Shown: in pieces, positions 1 through 5,442 of the stretch
Numbering within the stretch: position 1 is the stretch's first letter
Layout: every line of letters begins with the position of its first letter
NCBI GenBank assembly: GCA_002369025.1
Contig: DFDV01000187.1
Coordinates: 7,069-14,279 of the forward strand
Source: Treponema sp. UBA3819
GTDB lineage: Bacteria; Spirochaetota; Spirochaetia; Treponematales; Treponemataceae
DNA length: 7,211 nucleotides
Direction of reading: 5' to 3'
Notes under the pieces: model-generated
Seen by the model: the letters and a program-made list of their open reading frames with translations, nothing else
Databases searched by the model: none
Told to the model about the DNA's origin: nothing
Made by a program: the position numbers and the translations under genes

Positions 1-92
1 GCACAAACCGAGTATTTTCGTAAGCCGTTTTGCTCCTTCCCGCCATTTTTTCTCATGCAGTCAATTATCAGGCGGAGCCTTTCCCCGCGTGA

Positions 93-132
93 AACCACAG
101 ATAACCACAGATAACCACAGATAACCACAGAT
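93..132. repeat. Four tandem copies of a 10-bp unit (AACCACAGAT)
   Basis: Four perfect head-to-tail copies of AACCACAGAT are visible, followed by diverged single copies of the CACAGAT core near 145-151 and 156-162. The block lies downstream of the last gene of the minus-strand operon. Similar CACAGAT-rich intergenic runs occur in many unrelated bacterial genomes, as far as I recall. No coding function is apparent. Confidence 0.9.
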
Positions 133-155
133 AAACGCGGATAGCACAGATATGT

Positions 156-187
156 CACAGATATAAAAAAAATAAAAAAAATCTGTG
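156..187. repeat. Inverted repeat CACAGAT / ATCTGTG with A-rich loop
   Basis: CACAGAT at 156-162 is the exact reverse complement of ATCTGTG at 181-187, with an 18-base loop made almost only of A. It marks the point where the repeat cluster switches orientation: CACAGAT reads on the plus strand to its left and on the minus strand to its right. Seen from the minus-strand operon the loop is T-rich, so it might help end transcription, but the stem is short and this is not a standard intrinsic terminator. Confidence 0.6.
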
Positions 188-251
188 TCCCATCTGCGTG
201 CATCTGTGTCAATCTGTGTCCCATCTGCGTGCATCTGTGTCTATCTGTGTC
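180..251. repeat. Two perfect 31-bp tandem copies plus a partial third
   Basis: Bases 180-210 and 211-241 are identical over 31 bp, and 243-251 repeats the ATCTGTGTC part again. Inside each unit ATCTGTGTC, ATCTGCGTG and ATCTGTGTC are themselves variants of one core. The array runs into the stop codon of the glycosyltransferase gene (250-252), so the repeat has grown or inserted right up to the end of the operon. Confidence 0.9.
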
Positions 252-1101
252 AAATCCTTGAATCCGCATTTGCGCGGGTGAATTTTTCTTTCAGGTAAAC
301 GTATTCGTAGAGGATGTCGTCAAAGTTTTCGTAGCCGAAAACTTTATGCACTTTTGTGATTTTCCACTGCTTGATGTTGGCCGTATGCGGATAGGGCAGC
401 CAGAAAAGTCGTTTTGAAAAGTGGCGGATTACGGTGTCCTTGTAGAGAAATTTCTGATCGTTAAAGCGCTGGCTTATTTTCAGCTGTTTTGTCGTGCTGC
501 GGACAAGGGCGCTTTCATCTGCAAAAACAAGTTTTTTCCTTTTGATAAGGTCACGGCTCTTCTTAAAGAGGCCCGTCTCCCTGCATTTCTTCATATTAAA
601 AAGCATGACCCCCGCATTTATAAAGCGGCGCAGGAAAAAGAGAATGAGTTTTCCGTAGTGGTCGGGAGCGGCCGCATATTCATAGTCAGAAATATCCATG
701 TCATACAAAAGGCTGACATCCCGGTTAAAAAGCAAATCTATATCCAGATAGAGGACTTTATCGGGAATCTGGGGCACCATGTCTGCAAAGAGACGAATCA
801 GCGTATAGGGAGAGCAGTAGCAGTCTTCGTTGGGAGAACCGTCAAATTCCTGGTGGTACAAATCTGTGACATCAATTTTTTCTACAAGGCTTTCCCAGTT
901 ATAGGATTTTGCAACGCCGTCTAAAAATGCCACCTGTTCATCAGTTATAGGCTTGTAATCTTCCCTGAGGTGCGAAACATCCATGGTAAAGATAAAAATG
1001 TGGAAGGGCTCACTGCTTTCCGTCCGCTTGAACATGGAAAGCATGGTAGTAAGGGCACCGTCAAAAACCATTACGTTTCCGCAGAACAAAATGTTTCTCA
1101 T
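250..1101 (-). CDS. Glycosyltransferase family 8 protein (last gene of operon)
   Basis: A 283-residue protein with a GT8-type fold signature. GT8 enzymes move a sugar from a nucleotide-sugar donor onto an acceptor with retention of configuration, using a metal held by a DxD motif. Visible here are the N-terminal strand RNILFCGN (2-9), YLDIDLLFNRD (118-128) with the DxD at 120-122, FINAGVMLFNM (160-170), ADES (194-197) where classical members have a DQD-like motif, and RHFS (226-229), where the His may be the second metal ligand. No signal peptide or membrane segment is seen, so it should be cytoplasmic. I chose the ATG at 1101, not the upstream one at 1158: it forms a 4-base ATGA overlap with the preceding acyltransferase gene and has TGAGGA at 1109-1114, and family similarity begins there. 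Donor and acceptor cannot be told from sequence. Confidence 0.85.
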   Translation of the reverse strand: MRNILFCGNVMVFDGALTTMLSMFKRTESSEPFHIFIFTMDVSHLREDYKPITDEQVAFLDGVAKSYNWESLVEKIDVTDLYHQEFDGSPNEDCYCSPYTLIRLFADMVPQIPDKVLYLDIDLLFNRDVSLLYDMDISDYEYAAAPDHYGKLILFFLRRFINAGVMLFNMKKCRETGLFKKSRDLIKRKKLVFADESALVRSTTKQLKISQRFNDQKFLYKDTVIRHFSKRLFWLPYPHTANIKQWKITKVHKVFGYENFDDILYEYVYLKEKFTRANADSRI

Positions 1102-1871
1102 ACACTTTTCCTCACATATTTTATCAGCTCCACAGTGTTTAATAAACTGCGCTCGCACATTTTTTCGTAAACCGCATCCCGCAGAGCCTTTCGTCTTTCC
1201 TTTGGCGGCAGGCTTTCGTCAGCAAAAAAGGGTCCGTCCACATAAGTAAGCATCCTTGGATTTTTTGAAAAAGGCCTTTTCTGATAGACATTGGTAAAGC
1301 AGAATACCGGCGTTTTGTACTGAACCGGATACTTAAAGGATGTGTCAGCAAAGGGCCGGATTTTTGTATAAAAGGGCCATATATGTGCTTCAGGATAAAT
1401 ACAGATAGAAGCCTTTTCTTTCACCCGCATATCCATAGTTCGCATAAAATTCTTTGCGGCGGCAAAATTGTCAGGCAGAGGAAGCGCCCCCAAAAGCCTC
1501 ATCTTCTGTCCGATGTGAGGAATGGAAACATTATTAGGATGAACAACAACAAAAACACCCTTGGGAAAACTGACAAAAGTAGGCACTAGGGGGTCACAGA
1601 GGATATTGGTATGATTTCCGTAGATAAAAAAAGCCCCTTTCTGATACGGCTTTATAAGGTCCCGGTTGATAATCTTGTGGCGGTATTTTAATTTAAGGTA
1701 GAGCCAGGCAAGGGGCATGGCAAAAATGCGGTAAAAGAAAAAACGCCTCAGGTGCCAGAAAAAAGTGCCGGAACCGTAATCATAATGCTCATCTATAGGA
1801 ATAGGCGTAATCTGCATTGTGGAGAATTCGTCGTTCAGTTCGTCGGTGTAGTAGATAACTTTGTCTGCCAT
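1098..1871 (-). CDS. PlsC-like acyltransferase, H(X)5D subtype
   Basis: A 257-residue protein of the lysophospholipid/glycerol-phosphate acyltransferase superfamily, which transfers a fatty acyl group to a hydroxyl acceptor at the inner membrane. The catalytic block is GNHTNILCDP (85-94), with His87 and Asp93; five residues separate them rather than the usual four. A second block, YPEAHIWPF (159-167), stands where PlsC has its EGTR motif. A hydrophobic stretch at 43-61 could hold the protein to the membrane. I prefer the ATG at 1871 (MADK) over the one at 1907: the later start leaves a 22-base gap after the preceding gene and has a weak GGCGG just upstream, while the longer form has no ribosome site and overlaps that gene by 14 bases. 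The 3' end overlaps the next gene by ATGA. From memory, relatives with the same spacing exist in Firmicutes; acceptor unknown. Confidence 0.8.
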   Translation of the reverse strand: MADKVIYYTDELNDEFSTMQITPIPIDEHYDYGSGTFFWHLRRFFFYRIFAMPLAWLYLKLKYRHKIINRDLIKPYQKGAFFIYGNHTNILCDPLVPTFVSFPKGVFVVVHPNNVSIPHIGQKMRLLGALPLPDNFAAAKNFMRTMDMRVKEKASICIYPEAHIWPFYTKIRPFADTSFKYPVQYKTPVFCFTNVYQKRPFSKNPRMLTYVDGPFFADESLPPKERRKALRDAVYEKMCERSLLNTVELIKYVRKSV

Positions 1872-1893
1872 CTGTCCGCCATCAAAAATGCCG

Positions 1894-2730
1894 TCAGTTT
1901 GCCGCATATTTCAGCGGAATGCCGTAGGCTTCTTCGTAGACCTTCTTCCATGCCTCGTAGTTTGCATTTTTCATATAGTCTGCATTCTGACGCACAGAAA
2001 GTTCCGCCTTAGGATAGATAAGGGGCAAAATATGAATCGTATATTCCTGAACAGGAAAGCCGTCTCCGCCAATAATATCGCTGTCACTCATCGTAATGAA
2101 AAAAGGCATGACCGGCGCATTGTTTTCAGCGGCAATTTTGTAGGCTCCGTTTGTAAGGGGACGGGGCTTACGGTAATTCCACCACATAGCCTGTTCTGCA
2201 TAAATCAAAATCTGCCGCCCGTGAGAAAGATAATACTTTGCAGCGTCCATAAATTTTTTCATTGTGGAAACATTGCTGCTCAGGGGCATGGTATTGCAGT
2301 GGCGGAAAAGAAAACCGTAGAATCCGGGAAAGTTTGTGTAGTTTCCCTCCCGGCAGACTTTTACCAGTTCCTTGTGGTAGACATGCTTTTCAATCGCCTT
2401 GTAAACGGCAAAATTATCAAAGGCATTAAAGTGGTTGCAGGTAATCACAGCCCCCACCCTTTTGTTTGCCACATAATTCTCCAGCCCCCTCACTTCCTTA
2501 ATAATCAGCTGCCTGTTTTTCATCAGCATATTGATGTGGCGGCGGGCAAGAATATTTGCAAATTTCATCCAGAATTTGCTGGACAGTTTTTTATTCAGGT
2601 AATCAACTTTATCCGGCGTAAGGGGAATTGTGGGCGGGTCATCTTCCACATCCTCATGCCAGCGGCCTTCTCTTTCAAATTGAGCGATTTTTTCTACAAT
2701 TGCCACCCGGCCCGGATCTTTTTCAATCAT
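1894..2730 (-). CDS. PlsC-like acyltransferase, classical H(X)4D subtype
   Basis: A 278-residue acyltransferase of the PlsC superfamily. The catalytic motif is CNHFNAFDNF (98-107), with His100 and Asp105 at the classical four-residue spacing. The region GRQILIYAEQAMWW (171-184) corresponds to the EGTR block, with Glu179 kept but the rest replaced. An N-terminal charged extension of about 70 residues precedes the catalytic domain, and the C-terminus (255-272) is rich in Tyr, Trp and Lys. No signal peptide is evident; a peripheral inner-membrane location is inferred. It starts inside the stop of the upstream GT8 gene (ATGA overlap at 2727-2730), which implies translational coupling. It is clearly diverged from the next acyltransferase gene, so the two are not a recent tandem duplication and probably handle different acceptors or positions. 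Substrates are not identifiable. Confidence 0.8.
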   Translation of the reverse strand: MIEKDPGRVAIVEKIAQFEREGRWHEDVEDDPPTIPLTPDKVDYLNKKLSSKFWMKFANILARRHINMLMKNRQLIIKEVRGLENYVANKRVGAVITCNHFNAFDNFAVYKAIEKHVYHKELVKVCREGNYTNFPGFYGFLFRHCNTMPLSSNVSTMKKFMDAAKYYLSHGRQILIYAEQAMWWNYRKPRPLTNGAYKIAAENNAPVMPFFITMSDSDIIGGDGFPVQEYTIHILPLIYPKAELSVRQNADYMKNANYEAWKKVYEEAYGIPLKYAAN

Positions 2731-3701
2731 TTTGTCGCTTCCCGCACCATGGTATTGTGGTAATTATCCGGATCTTTGGCATCATCTTCTGCCATCTTTG
2801 CCAGTTCCACAAACTGCGCCTGATCACGCTGCTTTAAGTCATCAGAATAAGATGCCTTGATTTTTAAGATATTGTCATAGAGGAAAGTCTGCTGGGCATA
2901 CATCCAGAAGTATTCTTCATAAAGCACATTGTCGTAATGCCAGGGCTTCCAGTTGATTTTGTAATGAATAATCTTCAGTTTTGTAGAGTCAAATTTTGCC
3001 CGGCCTTCCACCGCATAGGCAGACTTATTCCATTCCAGGGGAAGCCATTTTACCCTGTCCTTGCAGAGTACGTTCAGATAATCTTCATCCTGCGTTACCC
3101 TAAAGACAAAACGGTTCATCAGTTCAATAAACTTGCCTTCGATATTTTCCTTGCGGTAGAGTTCGGCATTTATCAAAAGAATTCCCGCACTAAAATACTT
3201 GCTGCGGCTGATGCCCAGTGCCTTTTCCACATAGGTTCCGTACACGTCAAAGTCAGCCATCACTTCCTCAGGAGCCGCCGCCACCAGATTGTCGCCGATT
3301 TCCGTATTGTAGAGTTCAGAAATATCGCCAGTCACTACAATATCGCAGTCAAGGTAGAGCACCTTTTCATACTGGGGGAAAAAACGGGGAATAAAAATGC
3401 GGCAGTAGGTTTCGCGGGAATAATAGTGCCTCAGGTGGAAAGCTCCCTGAGATTTCTCCATCTCGTCCCGCAGGGAAACAAAATCCAGAGAAGCATTGTC
3501 GGGAGCACAATCCTTTACAATCAGCTGCAACTGCTCCGCATATTCCCTTTTAAGGCTTGTAGTCAGTATGTATATCTTATAAAAATGATTTTTTGAAGCA
3601 TTTACAAGCAGGGAAGTCATTGCGACCGCAAGAAAAGGAACATAGTTATCATCTGTCGCAAAAAAAATAGGCACTTCCGGCAAGTTCTTTGTCAAATTCA
3701 T
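2727..3701 (-). CDS. Glycosyltransferase family 8 protein (first gene of operon)
   Basis: A 324-residue GT8 enzyme with all the classical marks: PIFFATDDNYVPFLAVAMTS (11-30) as the nucleotide-binding start, YLDCDIVV (116-123) with the metal-binding DxD at 118-120, YFSAGILLIN (169-178), TQDEDYLN (203-210) as the DQD-type motif, and IIHYKINWKPWH (244-255) with the metal-ligand His. The last 50 residues are charged and look like a helical tail beyond the catalytic domain. It is related to LPS-type glucosyl/galactosyltransferases by family, but the sugar cannot be assigned. The only reasonable start is the ATG at 3701, since family similarity begins ten residues in. No Shine-Dalgarno sequence precedes it; a near-consensus promoter ends 8 bases before the ATG. 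It heads the four-gene operon. Confidence 0.92.
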   Translation of the reverse strand: MNLTKNLPEVPIFFATDDNYVPFLAVAMTSLLVNASKNHFYKIYILTTSLKREYAEQLQLIVKDCAPDNASLDFVSLRDEMEKSQGAFHLRHYYSRETYCRIFIPRFFPQYEKVLYLDCDIVVTGDISELYNTEIGDNLVAAAPEEVMADFDVYGTYVEKALGISRSKYFSAGILLINAELYRKENIEGKFIELMNRFVFRVTQDEDYLNVLCKDRVKWLPLEWNKSAYAVEGRAKFDSTKLKIIHYKINWKPWHYDNVLYEEYFWMYAQQTFLYDNILKIKASYSDDLKQRDQAQFVELAKMAEDDAKDPDNYHNTMVREATK

Positions 3702-3709
3702 ATTTTGCG

Positions 3710-3738
3710 ATTATAGCACAAATTCTTCTATTTGTCAT
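3710..3738 (-). promoter_or_regulatory. Near-consensus promoter of the GT8/acyltransferase operon
   Basis: Read on the minus strand: ATGACA (3738-3733), a 17-base spacer, then TATAAT (3715-3710), preceded by TGC, which makes an extended -10. Only 8 bases separate the -10 box from the ATG at 3701, so transcription should begin within about two bases of the start codon. There is no ribosome-binding sequence in between. This is a good sigma-70-type promoter for a leaderless message. Confidence 0.75.
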
Positions 3739-3762
3739 CAGTCATTTTAAAGTGCATTTTGA

Positions 3763-3831
3763 AGGGAGAAGTCTCTCCCTGCGCCCGCACTTCGTTGCGT
3801 GCTACCCTCTCTCCTGGGGGATTATCCCCCA
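3763..3831. repeat. GC-rich intergenic element with three hairpins
   Basis: In the gap between divergent genes sit AGGGAGA-N4-TCTCCCT (3763-3780, perfect 7-bp arms), a CGCA...TGCG hairpin around the CTTCG sequence (near 3786-3799), and TGGGGGA-TTA-TCCCCCA (3815-3831, perfect 7-bp arms). Base composition is much more GC-rich than the AT-rich promoter sequence on its left. It has the look of a dispersed intergenic repeat; only one copy is in the window, so repetition is inferred. No U-tract follows either outer hairpin, so none is called a terminator. Confidence 0.5.
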
Positions 3832-3846
3832 AGCCCCCTCTTTCTC

Positions 3847-3875
3847 TTGCAAAGGCCAGTCTTTTCATTTATGCT
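3847..3875 (+). promoter_or_regulatory. Possible weak promoter of the TPR-like secreted protein gene
   Basis: TTGCAA (3847-3852), 17 bases, TATGCT (3870-3875); each box matches the consensus at four of six positions. The ATG at 3882 follows 6 bases after the -10, and no Shine-Dalgarno sequence is visible, so this would be a second leaderless start. The match is weak and could be chance. Confidence 0.35.
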
Positions 3876-3881
3876 ATTCTT

Positions 3882-4721
3882 ATGAAGAGAACATTATTTT
3901 TTACATTTTTCATCATGCTGACCGCTGCAACATTTGTACCCGCAGCAGATTTTACCTCCGCAGAAAACAAGACTGTTCAGGAGATTCTCGCCTTCAGGCT
4001 TTCCCTCCGTTCTTATTCCACTGATGACGAGGCTATCAAAAAAGTCCGCGAATACAGGAAAGAACACGAAAAAGACATTTCTGCCCTGGGAGAAGAAGCC
4101 CAGATTGTCTGCACCAACATGCTAGCCACCGCAGAATACAACGCATTTTACGCAAAGGACATGCATGCGCCCGAAATGGAAGGCATTCTGCGCCCCCAGT
4201 ACGAGCGTCTCACCGCTTTTGCCGCCTCACATCCCATTGAAAAACAAAACCCCTGGTTCACCCTCACATCGGCGGACATCACCAATTCCATGATGCAGTT
4301 CCTCAAGCAAAAGGAAGCCATAAATCTTGGTCTGCAGGAAAAGAAAGACTACGCTACAGTCGTCGATAAATACCCCAAGATGGCCTTTGCAAACATGCTT
4401 TCCGGCTACTGGTACTACTACGCACCCGGCATTGGCGGTGGAAGCAAAAAGAAAGCCCGCCAGTTTTTCTCTGACGCGTACAAATACGCCGCAAATGACT
4501 ACGAACGCTACTACGGGGCAATCAATCTGTCTCAGATGAATTTTGAAGACAAAAACAAAAAAGAAGCCACCCGCCTTCTGGACGAAGCGGAAAAAATCCT
4601 TCCAAAAACCCGCTATGTAGCCTTAATCAGAAAAATAAACGACCTGGGCTACTCTGCCTTTGACTACAACCAGAATTCCACCCGCGAAAAACTGGACGAA
4701 AAACTAAAAGAAAAGAAATAA
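3882..4721 (+). CDS. Secreted TPR-like protein of unknown function
   Basis: A 279-residue protein with a clear signal peptide: Lys/Arg start, hydrophobic core 5-18, likely cleavage after FVPA (18-21). The mature part is almost entirely helical and charged. Residues about 150-250 look like tetratricopeptide-type helix pairs, centred on GYWYYYAPGIGGGSKKKA (175-192), then YYGAINLSQMNFEDKNKKEA (210-229), then ARLL-like and LPKTRYVALIRK (240-251). TPR proteins usually act as protein-binding scaffolds; here the place would be the periplasm, or the outer-membrane inner face. No lipobox, catalytic motif or beta-barrel pattern is seen. I rejected the in-frame ATG at 3732, because the 50 residues it adds are translated hairpin-repeat sequence and would bury the signal peptide. 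The gene is divergent from the glycosyltransferase operon; a functional link is not shown. Function unrecognised. Confidence 0.8.
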   Translation: MKRTLFFTFFIMLTAATFVPAADFTSAENKTVQEILAFRLSLRSYSTDDEAIKKVREYRKEHEKDISALGEEAQIVCTNMLATAEYNAFYAKDMHAPEMEGILRPQYERLTAFAASHPIEKQNPWFTLTSADITNSMMQFLKQKEAINLGLQEKKDYATVVDKYPKMAFANMLSGYWYYYAPGIGGGSKKKARQFFSDAYKYAANDYERYYGAINLSQMNFEDKNKKEATRLLDEAEKILPKTRYVALIRKINDLGYSAFDYNQNSTREKLDEKLKEKK

Positions 4722-4731
4722 ACGCCCCGAT

Positions 4732-4751
4732 GGGGGGGGGGGAAAAAAAAA
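4732..4751. repeat. Homopolymer tract: 11 G followed by 9 A
   Basis: An uninterrupted run of 11 G (4732-4742) is followed directly by 9 A (4743-4751), 10 bases after the stop of the TPR-like gene and 42 bases before the stop of the convergent minus-strand frame. Poly-G runs of this length slip easily in replication and are known phase-variation elements in Treponema pallidum. Here the tract is between 3' ends, so a switching role is not obvious. A preceding GCCCC can pair with part of the G run. Confidence 0.85.
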
Positions 4752-4793
4752 TGACCGATACGTTTGAAAAAAAACTGGCATTTTCAAGTAGAA

Positions 4794-5015
4794 CTATTCC
4801 GTTGACAGCCTGCAATTGACCGCCCAAAGAGAATCACCAGTATAGAAGGCGATTTCATTCTCATACTCATCCGTTTTCGTAAAGAGGCCTGTTTCTGGCG
4901 TGTACTCATAGGTGCTCGTGCTTGACGAACCAGATTTTGTCCTTGTCGCCTTCAAGCCCGTCGAATCAAAGACATAGGTCTCTATATACTTGTTTTGCGG
5001 GATTCCCTGCCTCAC
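4794..5015 (-). CDS. Short open frame, possible frameshifted C-terminus of the lipoprotein
   Basis: A 73-codon frame beginning at GTG (5015), overlapping the stop of the lipoprotein gene as GTGA. Its product is rich in Ser, Thr, Tyr and Gly, with KYIETYVFDSTGLKATR (9-25) and TYEYTPETGLFTKTDEYENE (35-54), and has a composition close to that of the lipoprotein. It has no signal peptide and no ribosome site that stands out. The frame is open upstream of the GTG back to 5036, giving WRCSLASVRQG, so it overlaps the open part of the lipoprotein frame by about 22 bases. A single missing base, or a -1 slip there, would join the two into one 197-residue protein. It could also be a separate coupled small gene. 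Function not recognised. Confidence 0.5.
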   Translation of the reverse strand: MRQGIPQNKYIETYVFDSTGLKATRTKSGSSSTSTYEYTPETGLFTKTDEYENEIAFYTGDSLWAVNCRLSTE

Positions 5016-5386
5016 GGATGCCAGCGAGCACCGCCACTAGCACCGTTTTTATCTACCGCCCAGATATAGTAGTACCAGCCGGTTGAAACATAGCCTGAAA
5101 CAGAATAAGTGTAGGTTTCGCCCTCATTCGCAGAGCCTATGTAAGACCGATTCTTTTTTGCATAATTCCAGTCATTGATGCTCCTTGCATAATAAATGGC
5201 ATAGGGACCTTCACCACCGCTCACTTTAAATGAAATGTACTTGACCTGAGCGTATGTTCCCTGCCCATACGTAATGGTCCCGGAAATTGCAATGTCCGCA
5301 TCTTTTTCAAAATCGCAGGCAGAAATTCCAATTAAAAAAAGGAAGACTGCAGGAAGGGCAAGAAAACAGAACAGTCGCTTTCTCAT
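5012..5386 (-). CDS. Small lipoprotein with a beta-rich domain
   Basis: A 124-residue protein with a type II signal peptide: MRKR, a hydrophobic core (5-20) and lipobox ISAC with Cys24. It should be lipid-anchored after export. The mature part alternates hydrophobic and polar residues (SGTITYGQGTYAQVKYISFK 35-54; GPYAIYYA 60-67; YYYIWAVDKNG 105-115) and looks like an immunoglobulin- or fibronectin-like beta sandwich, as an inference only. I chose the ATG at 5386 over that at 5422, because GGAGG (5391-5395) lies just before it and the signal peptide begins there. It follows the P13-like gene after 56 bases and is probably co-transcribed. The C-terminus ends abruptly in ARWHP after what looks like a continuing domain, which supports a frame disruption near 5016-5036. 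Function unknown. Confidence 0.7.
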   Translation of the reverse strand: MRKRLFCFLALPAVFLFLIGISACDFEKDADIAISGTITYGQGTYAQVKYISFKVSGGEGPYAIYYARSINDWNYAKKNRSYIGSANEGETYTYSVSGYVSTGWYYYIWAVDKNGASGGARWHP

Positions 5387-5442
5387 ACTGCCTCCAAAAG
5401 TCGACTTCCACGCACACTGCATGGGAGCATCGAGCAGAAAAA

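Noticed and set aside
1..46. Minus-strand frame starting MAGRSKTAYENTRF and running off the left edge, possibly a further operon gene
   Set aside because: Only 15 codons are visible, with no clear ribosome site and a repeat cluster between it and the operon. The start of a real gene is possible but cannot be supported.
93..251. CRISPR array
   Set aside because: Units are 10 and 31 bp and directly adjacent, without unique spacers, and no cas gene is present.
1861..2763. 300-codon plus-strand open frame opposite the acyltransferase gene
   Set aside because: It is the antisense shadow of a gene with clear catalytic motifs, and its own translation has Cys/His-rich, non-family composition.
4725..4751. 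GCCCC-GAT-GGGG hairpin as an intrinsic terminator of the TPR-like gene
   Set aside because: The stem is followed by A residues, not T, on the plus strand. On the minus strand the T run comes before the stem, so neither direction fits.
4764..4787. Inverted repeat TTGAAAA / TTTTCAA as a bidirectional terminator
   Set aside because: Seven weak A/T-rich pairs around a 10-base loop with no GC stem; too likely by chance in this A-rich stretch.
4627..4827. 66-codon minus-strand frame crossing the poly-G tract
   Set aside because: It overlaps the end of the TPR-like gene and the end of the downstream frame, and much of it is translated homopolymer (Phe, Pro).
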